Assembly (NCBI GenBank): GCA_021325145.1
Contig: JAJPHR010000049.1
Span: forward strand, 1 to 64,000
Direction: 5' to 3'
DNA from: Verrucomicrobiota bacterium
GTDB lineage: Bacteria; Verrucomicrobiota; Verrucomicrobiia; Limisphaerales; Pedosphaeraceae
DNA: 64,000 nucleotides
A program made the translations under genes and the position numbers. Of this stretch, positions 1-7,433 are shown piece after piece. Below the pieces are notes generated by a model. The model was not told where the DNA came from and did not search any database. It saw nothing but the letters and a program-made list of their open reading frames with translations. The stretch's first letter is position 1. The number at the start of each line of letters is the position of its first letter.

Positions 1-605
1 CCGGCCGAGCATTCCGGCAAGCCCGTCAGCGGCAATCCATTGACCGTCGCGCTCGACCAGATTGGGAGCATCGAGTCGCCGTGTTCGCCAAGAATCAGCG
101 CCTTGACCTGGGTAGGCGCCAGCTTGAGTTCGTCGGCAATGAAGGAACTGAACCGCGAGGTATCCAGCATGGTGCCCAAGCCATAAACCTGTTGCCACGG
201 CAGGCCCGTGCGCTGCACGGCCAAGTGCGTCAGGATGTCCACCGGGTTCGACACGACGAACACATGCGCGTCTTTTTTCGTTCCCGCAGCCTTGATGCTG
301 TCGAGAATCTGCACGAACAGCGCCACGTTCCGATTGATGAGATCGAGTCGTGATTCGTCCGGCTTGCGCCGCAGACCAGCGGTGATGACAAAGATGTCGC
401 TGTCCGCCGCGCGCGAATAATCACCCGCGTATATCTTCTGATCGCCGGCGAAAGCGCTGCCGTGCAGCAAATCCAGCGCTTCACCCTCGGCCATGTCCTT
501 GTTCGCATCCAGGATTTGGATTTCCGCGACCAGGCCGCCGCACTGCAACGCAAATGCCGCGCACGAACCCACCCGCCCGCCGCCACCGATGATGGTCACT
601 TTCAT
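1..605 (-). CDS. Lactate/malate dehydrogenase family protein (3' end outside window)
   Basis: About 201 N-terminal residues of an NAD-dependent L-lactate/malate dehydrogenase. The start MKVTIIGGGGRVGS is a Rossmann nucleotide-binding loop, LGTMLDTSR matches the family's conserved block, and GEHGD near the cut contains the catalytic histidine. The frame is open from the ATG at 605 to base 1, so the C-terminal third is missing only because of the window edge. It lies 7 bases downstream of the aldolase gene and is the last visible gene of the microcompartment operon. A dehydrogenase of this family is known in the Planctomyces PVC-type microcompartment locus. Its role here is inferred: NAD+/NADH cycling, or handling of lactate made from lactaldehyde. 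Lactate versus malate preference cannot be settled from the fragment. Confidence 0.9.
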   Translation of the reverse strand, partial: MKVTIIGGGGRVGSCAAFALQCGGLVAEIQILDANKDMAEGEALDLLHGSAFAGDQKIYAGDYSRAADSDIFVITAGLRRKPDESRLDLINRNVALFVQILDSIKAAGTKKDAHVFVVSNPVDILTHLAVQRTGLPWQQVYGLGTMLDTSRFSSFIADELKLAPTQVKALILGEHGDSMLPIWSSATVNGLPLTGLPECSA

Positions 606-612
606 AACGATG

Positions 613-1671
613 CTATTTCATTTGCGCCAAAATCTGGTCCGTGATCGCCTGCACGGCGGCCTCGGCTTCGGCATCGTAGCCCACAACCGTTTCCTGTTTT
701 CCTGGCACAGCGCAGGCAACTCCGGGACGCCACTCGTCATTGTCGCAGAGTTCGCATTCCTTGAGGCCGTGGCGCGGGTCAGGGATGCCGAGGCTCTGCT
801 TGATCTTGAGCAGGTCCTGGAGTTGGGTTGGCGTCATGGTTTTGGCGGGACGGCCCAATTGCGCGGTCACGAGCACGGTGCGGCAATAGGCTTCGAGGAT
901 TTCCATCTTGAAATAGGCGTCCTCGACATTGTTATGGCTCCAGGCGACAACACCGTGGTTGGCCATGAGAATGGTATTGTGCTTGTCCACGAGTTCGGCG
1001 ACAAGCTGCCCCATCTCCGGCGTGCCCGGAGTGCGATAAGGCGCAATGGCCACGGACGAAAAGACCTCGAACTCGGGAATCATGCATGTAGGCGGCTCGA
1101 TCCCGGCGACTGCGAATCCCGTACTATAGGGCGGATGGCAGTGGACCGTGGCGACGGCGCGCGGCTGGCGCTTCATGATCTGCAAGTGCATCAGGATTTC
1201 GCTGGTGCGCTTTTTCGCGCCGGCAAGCTGGTTGCCCTCGAAATCGACCAAACACATGTCCTCCGGTTTCATGAAACCCTTGCTCACGAGCGTGGGCGTG
1301 CAAACGGCGATGTCATCCCCGACGCGAATGGCAATGTTGCCGCCGTTGCCATCGACGTATTCGCGCTGCCACAATCGCCGGCCGATGTCGCAAATTTGTT
1401 CCTTCAGACTATGGCAATAAGACGAGTTGAAAAATGCTTCCAGTTCGGATTTGGAACTTTTCGAATTGAGGGGTTTGGCCGGCGGCGTGGCGACTCCGGC
1501 GGGCTTGGAAACGGATACAGTTCCATTCGATCGGGCAGGTCCGCGATTTTCTAAATCGCGCAACAGATCGCGCGCGGAGGGTGTGATGATTGCATCGGCG
1601 GGCAGGCTCTTGATGTCCCCGCCCCTGCCGAGCAGTTCCTCGATGTCTTTGGCACTAATGACAGTCTTCAT
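613..1671 (-). CDS. Class II aldolase (L-fuculose/L-rhamnulose phosphate aldolase type) with N-terminal extension
   Basis: A 352-residue class II aldolase. The zinc-site motifs HCHPPYS and NHGVV lie in the core (about residues 90-290), and an acidic GNGGN segment marks the substrate pocket. Family members are usually 210-260 residues. The excess is an N-terminal helix (MKTVISAKDIEELL and on), a Ser/Pro/Lys linker to about residue 70, and a Cys-bearing tail (CELCDNDEW, ending GVACAV). Such a detachable helix before a linker is the usual form of an encapsulation peptide, so the enzyme is probably lumenal. Splitting fuculose- or rhamnulose-1-phosphate would give dihydroxyacetone phosphate and L-lactaldehyde, the substrate of the aldehyde dehydrogenase encoded three genes upstream. 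The exact sugar phosphate is inferred from the locus type. Confidence 0.9.
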   Translation of the reverse strand: MKTVISAKDIEELLGRGGDIKSLPADAIITPSARDLLRDLENRGPARSNGTVSVSKPAGVATPPAKPLNSKSSKSELEAFFNSSYCHSLKEQICDIGRRLWQREYVDGNGGNIAIRVGDDIAVCTPTLVSKGFMKPEDMCLVDFEGNQLAGAKKRTSEILMHLQIMKRQPRAVATVHCHPPYSTGFAVAGIEPPTCMIPEFEVFSSVAIAPYRTPGTPEMGQLVAELVDKHNTILMANHGVVAWSHNNVEDAYFKMEILEAYCRTVLVTAQLGRPAKTMTPTQLQDLLKIKQSLGIPDPRHGLKECELCDNDEWRPGVACAVPGKQETVVGYDAEAEAAVQAITDQILAQMK

Positions 1672-1704
1672 GTTAAAAATCCGGAGTGCGGCTTTAGGCC
1701 ATCG

Positions 1705-2010
1705 TTATTTAGTAAAAGGGTTGTAGAAAATCTCGTCCACCAGGGCTGCGTTAATGGCATCGACAGGCGTGGGTTCTGAAAACGGCTGTGCGGCTTCGCG
1801 GCCTTCAACGTAACCGATGGTTTGTCCCACGCCGCCGCCGAGGCTGTCATAAACCACGAGCGTCGGGTCCTTGCTCAGGCCGGCCGGAGTCTGCGAACCC
1901 TGCTGATAATGTTCGCGGGTGAACGGCGAGACAATGAGCCACCGCGCGCCTTCGAGCGGCGCGAGCGTGCGATTCAAGGTGACCCGGCCGATGACAGATC
2001 CTAATTTCAT
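1705..2010 (-). CDS. BMC-P shell vertex protein (EutN/CcmL family)
   Basis: A 101-residue pentameric shell protein of the EutN/CcmL family, which caps microcompartment vertices. The start MKLGSVIGRVTLNRT is the typical first strand, and the mid-region DPTLVVYDSLGGGVGQTIGYVEG carries the glycine-rich turn around the pentamer axis. The longer C-terminal tail (PVDAINAALVDEIFYN) distinguishes it from the two other BMC-P proteins of this operon. The ATG overlaps the stop of the upstream BMC-P gene by 4 bases, so the two are probably translationally coupled. Three BMC-P paralogues are characteristic of the PVC-type microcompartment. Confidence 0.93.
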   Translation of the reverse strand: MKLGSVIGRVTLNRTLAPLEGARWLIVSPFTREHYQQGSQTPAGLSKDPTLVVYDSLGGGVGQTIGYVEGREAAQPFSEPTPVDAINAALVDEIFYNPFTK

Positions 2011-2285
2011 ACCGGTGTTCCTGGCTCCTTCTCATCCACCACGCCGACCACCATCCAGCGGGCCGGACTCTTATCGTTCCCGACGGCCAAGCGCGCCGCC
2101 GAACCGTCCGAGGAAATAATCACACGCTGATGCATGCCCGCGCCGTGGGCATCGATGGCTACTTGCGGAGCGCCTTCCGGATCGCCGGCGTTGTTGATTG
2201 GCTGACAGATCAAAAGCCGCCAGCCTTCGAAACTCGGATGCTTTCGAGTTGCAACGACATTTCCTTCGACTCGCGCGAGCAACAT
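2007..2285 (-). CDS. BMC-P shell vertex protein (EutN/CcmL family)
   Basis: A 92-residue EutN/CcmL vertex protein. It starts MLLARVEGNVVATRK and continues with the family pattern GWRLLICQP, then AIDAHGAGMHQRVIISSDGSAAR, and ends with VVGVVDE. It lies 18 bases after the aldehyde dehydrogenase gene and overlaps the following BMC-P start by 4 bases (ATGA). It is closer in style to the 3809-4120 paralogue than to the downstream one. Function is inferred from family membership: pentamers closing the icosahedral shell. Confidence 0.93.
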   Translation of the reverse strand: MLLARVEGNVVATRKHPSFEGWRLLICQPINNAGDPEGAPQVAIDAHGAGMHQRVIISSDGSAARLAVGNDKSPARWMVVGVVDEKEPGTPV

Positions 2286-2303
2286 TCGGATTTCGGATTT
2301 GTT

Positions 2304-3812
2304 TTAGTAGATCCTCAGATTATCTACCATCACACACCGCCTCACGCGGGTGAATGTCTGCGGGTTGGTAACGCCTTCGCCCGTGGGCGTGGCGATGGAG
2401 TAGCTAAGATAGCCCTCGCCGCCCAGGCCAAGGCCGGCCATACAAGGGCCGTTCTTGATGAACAGAGTTGTGTCCAACGCGCGGCCCATCGCGGTCATTG
2501 CCTCCACATCATGTGAATGGATGATGGACGTGTGTTTGTAACTGTGCTCAGCTTCGAGCGATTTTTCCACACCTTCCTCCAGGCTCTTCACCCGGACAAT
2601 GGGCAGGAACGGCATCATTTGTTCTTCGATTACAAAGGGATGGTTCGCGTCCGTTTCGGCGAAGAGCAACTGGGTGCCGGACGGAAGATTCACACCGGCG
2701 GCGCGGGCGAGCACGATCGGATCCTTGCCGATAAAATCGCGATTTACAGACACATGCGGACAACCACCGCCCTGCCCTGGCGAGAAGGTAAAGGCCGCTT
2801 TCGTTAACGCATCGAGTTGCGTGGAGTTGAGGCGCGTCGCACCGTTCTTTTCCATCTCGGCCATCAACTTGTCGGCGATGTTTTCAAGCGCGAAGACTTC
2901 CTTCTCGCCGATACAGAGCAGGTTGTTGTCGTAAGCCGCGCCCTGGATGATGGCTTTGGCGGCGCGTTTCATGCAGGCGGTGTCGTCCACGAAGACGGGT
3001 GGATTGCCAGGGCCCGCACAGATGGCGCGCTTGCCGGTTTGCATCGCAGCCTTCACCACCCCCGGACCGCCGGTGACCAACAGGAGGCGAACGGCCTCAT
3101 GTTTGCAGATGGCCGCGAAACTTTCCATGGTCGGCTTTTCGACGATGCAGGCGATGTTCTCGATGCCGGTTTCGCGATGGATCGCCTCGTTGTACGCTCG
3201 GACGGCCATGGCCGCGCAACGCACTGCGGACGGGTGCGCGTTGAAGACCACGGCGTTGCCGGCGGCGACGATGTTCACGATATTGCCGCTCAGGGTAGGA
3301 ATGGAGTGCGTGCTCGGGGTGACGGCGCCAATCACTCCAAAAGGCGTGTACTCTTCCAACGTAATTCCATGGTCGCCGCTATGGCCATCCGGACGCAGCC
3401 AATCGACGCCGGGAACCAGTTTGATAATTTTTAGTTTCTCGATTTTATGGTCGAGCCGGCCAATTTTGGTTTCTTCGAGTTCGATCCGGCCCCATGGTTC
3501 GGCATTTTTGTCGGCGAGCGTCTTGACGATTTCTTCCACCTTGCGGCGCGCAGCAACGCCTTTGGTTTGTAGTTGGCGAAATGCTTCGTGTGCGGCGGCG
3601 CAGGCTTCGTTGGCATCCTGGAAAACGCCATACTTGCCGCGAAAGGCCGAATTGGCCGTGGTTGCGCTGGCTTTGTTGCCGCAACCGCAGGCAGGCGCAG
3701 CCGGAGCGGCGGTTGGCGCGGGAGCAGTCCTCGGGGTCGAGATCGAACCGTTGAGCTTGGCCATCACTTCGGCCACCACGTCACGGATTAAGGTTTCATT
3801 GATCGCACTCAT
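2304..3812 (-). CDS. CoA-acylating aldehyde dehydrogenase, PduP/EutE type, with encapsulation peptide
   Basis: A 502-residue aldehyde dehydrogenase-fold enzyme of the microcompartment type. An N-terminal amphipathic helix (residues 1-20, INETLIRDVVAEVM), a Pro/Ala linker and a CGCG segment precede the catalytic domain from about residue 55. TPSTHSIPTLSGN and GGPGVVKAA belong to the cofactor-binding half, and the catalytic cysteine is in DNNLLCIGEK. The helix plus linker is the classic signal for packing into a shell. The reaction expected here is lactaldehyde (or propionaldehyde/acetaldehyde) + CoA + NAD+ to the acyl-CoA, feeding PduL. The ATG overlaps the stop of the upstream BMC-P gene by 4 bases. 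The substrate is inferred from the adjacent aldolase. Confidence 0.94.
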   Translation of the reverse strand: MSAINETLIRDVVAEVMAKLNGSISTPRTAPAPTAAPAAPACGCGNKASATTANSAFRGKYGVFQDANEACAAAHEAFRQLQTKGVAARRKVEEIVKTLADKNAEPWGRIELEETKIGRLDHKIEKLKIIKLVPGVDWLRPDGHSGDHGITLEEYTPFGVIGAVTPSTHSIPTLSGNIVNIVAAGNAVVFNAHPSAVRCAAMAVRAYNEAIHRETGIENIACIVEKPTMESFAAICKHEAVRLLLVTGGPGVVKAAMQTGKRAICAGPGNPPVFVDDTACMKRAAKAIIQGAAYDNNLLCIGEKEVFALENIADKLMAEMEKNGATRLNSTQLDALTKAAFTFSPGQGGGCPHVSVNRDFIGKDPIVLARAAGVNLPSGTQLLFAETDANHPFVIEEQMMPFLPIVRVKSLEEGVEKSLEAEHSYKHTSIIHSHDVEAMTAMGRALDTTLFIKNGPCMAGLGLGGEGYLSYSIATPTGEGVTNPQTFTRVRRCVMVDNLRIY

Positions 3813-4120
3813 TGTTTCGCGTTGTAAATTTGTTTGCCGAACACATCCACTGAATCGACGATGCCGATGACCACGGCATCGACGGGTGCGTCCTTGAGGC
3901 CCGCGGCGAGACGGGCTGAGCTGCCCTGGCAGAACATCACCATTTCATCCAGACCCGCGCCGACAGCGTCCACAGCGACGATGGTGTTCGTGCCGGGGCG
4001 GAACTTGCCCGGGTCCTTGTCATCCACAAGTTGTGGGCGCAGGAGGAGCAGTTTGCGGCCGCCCATCGAGGCTTCCTTCTTGGTGGATACAACCGTGCCT
4101 TCGACTTTTGCCAGAAACAT
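3809..4120 (-). CDS. BMC-P shell vertex protein (EutN/CcmL family)
   Basis: A 103-residue EutN/CcmL pentamer protein. It has the start MFLAKVEGTVVSTKK, then GGRKLLLLRPQL, the axis segment VAVDAVGAGLDEMVMF, then SSARLA, and it ends VVIGIVDSVDVFGKQIYN. It sits between a BMC-H gene (99-base gap) and the aldehyde dehydrogenase gene (4-base overlap). This is the first of the three BMC-P genes in transcription order. Pairing a vertex protein directly with its main cargo enzyme by overlap may help keep their amounts in step; that is inference. Confidence 0.93.
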   Translation of the reverse strand: MFLAKVEGTVVSTKKEASMGGRKLLLLRPQLVDDKDPGKFRPGTNTIVAVDAVGAGLDEMVMFCQGSSARLAAGLKDAPVDAVVIGIVDSVDVFGKQIYNAKQ

Positions 4121-4218
4121 AGGTTTTGAGATGGCGAGGCAGTTGAATGATGGCTGCCGCCACCGCGACGCACCCGCGCCGCGGAATTCGGCAGCGCTCG
4201 GACCGCTGCGCCTTTGTC

Positions 4219-4503
4219 TTATCGCTTCTTGGGCAACACCTGTTCGACTTCGGTGTGCGGACGCGCGATGACGTGCACGCTGACGAGGTCGCCCTTCATA
4301 GCCTTGACAGCCTGGGCGCCAGCGTCGGTTGCCGCTTTCACGGCCGCGACGTCGCCGATGACGACTGAAGTGACGAGCGCATTGCCGACCTGGGTGAGCG
4401 GTCCGGCGAGTTCAACGTTCGCAGCCTTGAGCATTGCATCGGTCGCTTCCACAAGGGCGACCAGGCCGCGGGTTTCAATGAGTCCAATTGCTTGTTGTGC
4501 CAT
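4219..4503 (-). CDS. BMC-H hexameric shell protein with atypical pore loop
   Basis: A 94-residue BMC-domain shell protein. MAQQAIGLIETRGLVALVEATDAMLKAAN is the conserved first half and [12 protein letters not shown] the second helix, ending VIARPHTEVEQVLPKKR. Proteins of this family form hexamers that tile shell facets, with a central pore lined by the loop after the second strand. Here that loop reads QVGNALV, without the Gly-Ser-Gly seen in the 5987-6265 paralogue. It is separated from the other two BMC-H genes by ackA and from ackA by a 196-base gap containing a palindromic repeat. Confidence 0.95.
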   Translation of the reverse strand: MAQQAIGLIETRGLVALVEATDAMLKAANVELAGPLTQVGNALVTSVVIGDVAAVKAATDAGAQAVKAMKGDLVSVHVIARPHTEVEQVLPKKR

Positions 4504-4589
4504 AAATTAGTTGGTTAGCGTTTGATGATTGGGAATTATTCGTTAAGGAAAAAGGGTTCGTTCAGCCCGAGCATTCCACGATGGGCGTG

Positions 4590-4665
4590 GGTAGGGCGCG
4601 CAGTCCGCTGCGTAACGGGGGCGTTTCTGAACGTTCGCGGCGCACAGAGGACTGTGCGCCCTACC
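4590..4665. repeat. Dispersed palindromic repeat, family A, inside the microcompartment operon
   Basis: A GC-rich imperfect inverted repeat that begins GGTAGGGCGCGCAGTCCG and ends CAGAGGACTGTGCGCCCTACC-like on the opposite arm. Similar elements occur at 8365, 34-base-scale arms at 39034, 40349, 45923, 58061, 60571 and 61673. This copy lies between the stop of ackA and the next BMC-H gene, inside an operon, so in mRNA it would fold into a stable hairpin ahead of a shell gene. It could affect transcript processing or stability; that is inference. Confidence 0.7.
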
Positions 4666-4699
4666 TTGCGCCGGGTGTAAAATATGCAGCTTGGTGGTT

Positions 4700-5884
4700 T
4701 CATTTATTTTCGAGCAAACGCCGGGCTTCGCGGGCCACGACTAATTCCTCGTTGGTGGGAATTACCATGACTTTTACCCGGGAGCCTGCAGCACTGATGA
4801 CCGATTCCTGCGCGCGCGTTTGAATATTTTTAGATTCGTCCAGGGTGATCCCCAATTGATCGAGGTTGGCGCAAATGGCGGCACGAATCGTGGCGTCGTT
4901 CTCCCCGATGCCCGCTGTGAAGACAAGCGCATCCGCGCCATTGAGCTGCGCGAGAAAAGCGCCGATCCAATGGCGCGCATTGGCCACATATATTTCCAAA
5001 GCGAGCCTGGCTTTCGCGTCGCCCTTGCCGGCGGCGTTGTGAATATCACGGATGTCGTTGGAAACGCCGCTTAAGCCTTTAAAGCCGCCTTCCTTGCAAA
5101 GCTGGCGCTCCGCTTCATCCAGTGAAAGGCCGAGTGTGCGCATCACGAACGGAACGGCGAAACCGTCGATGTCGCCGACGCGGTTATTTTGTGGAAGACC
5201 GGACTGCGGGCTGAGGCCCATGCTGGTGCCTACGGAGAGGCCGTCGAGAATCGCGGCGAGACTGGAACTGCCGCCAAGATGGCAGGAGATAACGCGGAGG
5301 CTGGGCTTTTTGATGGGCGATGAGCCGCCGTTCACATAAAGATTCTGCGCGCGCAAGGCGACGTCCTCTCGTCCAAGCAACTGGGCGCTTCGTTCTGCAA
5401 TAAATTTATGACTCGCGCCGTGATAGCCCCAGCGGCGCACACCGGCCTCGAGCCACGCGTCCGGCACCGCATAACGCATTTCCGCTTCGGGAGCATATTG
5501 ATGGAACGCGGTTTCAAATAACGCCACCAATGGCACCGAAGGCATGCGTCGCGAGAACAATCGGATGCCGGTGATGTAGGGCGGGTTGTGCGCGGGCGCG
5601 ATGCCATTAAACGCCTCCATTGCCTTGAGTACAGAGTCGTCGATCCTCACGCAACCAGTGACACCTCTGGCCGCGATGGTCTTGAAACCCACGGCGGCGA
5701 GGTCTTTTTCGCTCGCGATATGGCCGGCGTCCTGGAGTTGGCCGAGACAGTCCTCGATCACTTTCGAATAATCGGTCACCCGCTCGAAGCCGCCTTTGTG
5801 CAACATGCGTTCCTGGCCATTCGAAAAATCGAACAGCCGCCACTTGAGTGACGTTGAACCGATGTTGGCGACCAGGATCTTCAC
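4700..5884 (-). CDS. ackA: Acetate kinase family (acyl-phosphate to acid + ATP), GTG start
   Basis: A 394-residue acetate/propionate kinase. The first phosphate-binding loop is NIGSTSLKWRLF, close to the family NxGSSSxK pattern. WGYHGASHKF and SCHLGGSSSLAAILDG are the second conserved block, NNRVGDIDGFA the third, and FTAGIGENDATIR the adenosine-binding block near the C-terminus. The only in-frame start with the full first strand is GTG at 5884. In this operon the kinase would take the acyl-phosphate made by PduL and make ATP and the free acid (lactate if the path is lactaldehyde, otherwise propionate or acetate). It is probably cytosolic, since no encapsulation helix is visible. Confidence 0.93.
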   Translation of the reverse strand: MKILVANIGSTSLKWRLFDFSNGQERMLHKGGFERVTDYSKVIEDCLGQLQDAGHIASEKDLAAVGFKTIAARGVTGCVRIDDSVLKAMEAFNGIAPAHNPPYITGIRLFSRRMPSVPLVALFETAFHQYAPEAEMRYAVPDAWLEAGVRRWGYHGASHKFIAERSAQLLGREDVALRAQNLYVNGGSSPIKKPSLRVISCHLGGSSSLAAILDGLSVGTSMGLSPQSGLPQNNRVGDIDGFAVPFVMRTLGLSLDEAERQLCKEGGFKGLSGVSNDIRDIHNAAGKGDAKARLALEIYVANARHWIGAFLAQLNGADALVFTAGIGENDATIRAAICANLDQLGITLDESKNIQTRAQESVISAAGSRVKVMVIPTNEELVVAREARRLLENK

Positions 5885-5986
5885 ACGATTATAGGTATGG
5901 AGTCGCGGCTTTAGCCGGTAGCGCTACCATACCGCGATTCCTCTGCAAAAGGATGTCCGTTGGACACTCACAGCACCGTCGTGGTT
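5885..5986. repeat. Intergenic repeat with a perfect GGTAGC/GCTACC palindrome
   Basis: This short gap between the second BMC-H gene and ackA contains the text GTATGGAGTCGCGGCTTTAG, also found in close variants at 31036 (ATGGAGTCCCGCCTTCAGGC) and 40319 (ATGGAGTCCCGGCTTTAGAG). At 5917-5928 there is a perfect 12-base palindrome, GGTAGCGCTACC, extended outward by ATACC matching the GGTAT at 5894. It is a second dispersed intergenic repeat family and another potential RNA hairpin inside the operon. Confidence 0.55.
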
Positions 5987-6265
5987 TTATTGGAGCCACT
6001 TGCCGAGAGCGCTGAGGCCATCGTGCGGGCGGGGGATCACTTGCACGCTGACGACCTGGCCGACTTGCGCGGCTGCGGCTGCGCCGGCGTCGGTCGCCGC
6101 TTTCACGCTGGCGACGTCACCGCGGAAAAACACGGTGACGTAACCGCTGCCGACCTTCTCCCAGCCGGTGAAGGTGACGTTGGCGGCTTTCAAAGCGGCG
6201 TCCGCCGCTTCAAATGAAGCGCAAAGCCCCTTGGTTTCGATCATGCCGATTGCTTGTTGTGCCAT
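5987..6265 (-). CDS. BMC-H hexameric shell protein
   Basis: A 92-residue single BMC-domain protein, [22 protein letters not shown] to [15 protein letters not shown]. The pore loop reads [11 protein letters not shown], the canonical Gly-Ser-Gly form of facet hexamers. The start and spacing match its neighbour at 6307-6606, 41 bases upstream, suggesting the pair is expressed together as the main shell proteins. The gene ends about 100 bases before ackA. Confidence 0.95.
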   Translation of the reverse strand: MAQQAIGMIETKGLCASFEAADAALKAANVTFTGWEKVGSGYVTVFFRGDVASVKAATDAGAAAAAQVGQVVSVQVIPRPHDGLSALGKWLQ

Positions 6266-6306
6266 AAATTAGAGTTGATGGGTGAGGGTTATGGTTGAGA
6301 AGGGCG

Positions 6307-6606
6307 CTATTTTTTAACGGCATTGCCCACGGCCGCTTCGCCGAGGAAGCCCTTGAGCAAATCTTCATGCGGACGGGCAATGACGTGGGAAGCCACGAGT
6401 TCGCCGATTTTGGAGGCGGCTTTCGAGCCGGCATCCACCGCGGCCTTCACGCTGGCCACATCTCCGCGGCAGATGACGGTGATCAGGCCGCCGCCGATGG
6501 GAATGGTGCGCGAGATGGTGACATTTGCGGCCTTGGCCATGGCGTCGGTTGCCTCGACGTTGCCGGTGAAGCCCTTGGTTTCAATCATGCCGATTGCTTC
6601 GTTCAT
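6307..6606 (-). CDS. BMC-H hexameric shell protein
   Basis: A 99-residue BMC-domain protein, [21 protein letters not shown] to VIARPHEDLLKGFLGEAAVGNAVKK. The pore loop reads PIGGGLITVICRGDV, so the pore should be lined by three consecutive glycines and differ from the other two BMC-H paralogues. The C-terminal extension after the RPH motif is a little longer than in the other two. It is the second gene of the operon, 53 bases after pduL. Confidence 0.95.
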   Translation of the reverse strand: MNEAIGMIETKGFTGNVEATDAMAKAANVTISRTIPIGGGLITVICRGDVASVKAAVDAGSKAASKIGELVASHVIARPHEDLLKGFLGEAAVGNAVKK

Positions 6607-6659
6607 ACTTTCGTTTGGGGGTTTTGGTTAATTGTTGATAAAGCGGTTGGGTTTCTTAA

Positions 6660-7337
6660 TTACTTTGTCAGTTCGCAAGGCGTGTCGGGCTGGAGGTTGC
6701 AGGCGTTGCCTTCGTCGGTGTCGATGTGCACCTCGAGTTTGAAACTTTTGTCCACGCGGACGAGCATTTCATCCAGGCTGATGCCACATGGGCCGCCGAT
6801 CTTGAGGCGCATCTTGTCGCCATTTTTCACGCCATAGAATTCAGCGTTGGCGGGGCTCATGTGGGCGTGGCGCGCGGCGCGGATGACGCCTTCCTGCATT
6901 TCAAAAAAGCCGTTCGGCCCCATCAACATGCAACCGGGCGTTCCCGCGATGTTTCCGGACAGGCGGAGCGGGATGTCGAAACCGAGCGCGATCGCGTCCG
7001 TATAAGCGAGTTCAACCTGGTTGAAATTGCGGCAGGGCCCCAGGATGCGAAGATTGGAGATGACGCGGCTGCGCGGGCCGATCAAGGTCAGAGATTCCTT
7101 CGCCGCGAACTGGCCCTCCTGATAAAGCCACTTGTGGACCTGCAATTGATGACCTTTGCCGAAGAGCGCTTCGACGGCTTCCTGGGTCAGGTGGCAATGG
7201 CGGGCGCTGACATTGACCACGAGCGGATCGGAACCAGTTGCATGCCTCGGCAGCGGTTTGCCCAGGCGTTCGTACACTAGCTGCCGCACCAAATGCTCCA
7301 CCACCGCGCGATGAACCGGTTTTGCTTCTAAAGCCAT
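6660..7337 (-). CDS. pduL: PduL-type phosphate acyltransferase
   Basis: A 225-residue PduL enzyme, which converts acyl-CoA and phosphate to acyl-phosphate and free CoA, recycling CoA inside the compartment. Both zinc-binding halves are visible: SARHCHLTQEAV near residue 45 and RHAHMSPANAEFYGV near residue 135. The first 20 residues (VHRAVVEHLVRQLVYERL) form an amphipathic helix like a known encapsulation signal. The ATG at 7337 makes it the first gene of the operon. The promoter side contains the repeat array at 7363-7422. Confidence 0.95.
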   Translation of the reverse strand: MALEAKPVHRAVVEHLVRQLVYERLGKPLPRHATGSDPLVVNVSARHCHLTQEAVEALFGKGHQLQVHKWLYQEGQFAAKESLTLIGPRSRVISNLRILGPCRNFNQVELAYTDAIALGFDIPLRLSGNIAGTPGCMLMGPNGFFEMQEGVIRAARHAHMSPANAEFYGVKNGDKMRLKIGGPCGISLDEMLVRVDKSFKLEVHIDTDEGNACNLQPDTPCELTK

Positions 7338-7362
7338 AGCGTTTTTGGACTTGCTGGCGTAG

Positions 7363-7422
7363 TTCTACCATTTTCTATCAACAAGTCAACAAAATTCTTG
7401 CAAAATCTATCAAAATCTACCA
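7363..7422. promoter_or_regulatory. Phased direct-repeat operator between pduL and the DeoR gene
   Basis: Four copies of an 8-base word occur in the 96-base divergent gap: TTCTACCA at 7363, TTCTATCA at 7373, ATCTATCA at 7405 and ATCTACCA at 7415. Within each pair the step is 10 bases, and the two pairs are 42 bases apart, close to four helical turns, so all four lie on one DNA face. A weaker copy, TTCTTGCA, sits at 7395, again in 10-base register. On the minus strand the word is TGRTAGAW. DeoR-family repressors commonly bind short repeated words and loop DNA; binding here is inferred. Confidence 0.75.
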
Positions 7423-7433
7423 TACTAGTTGAA

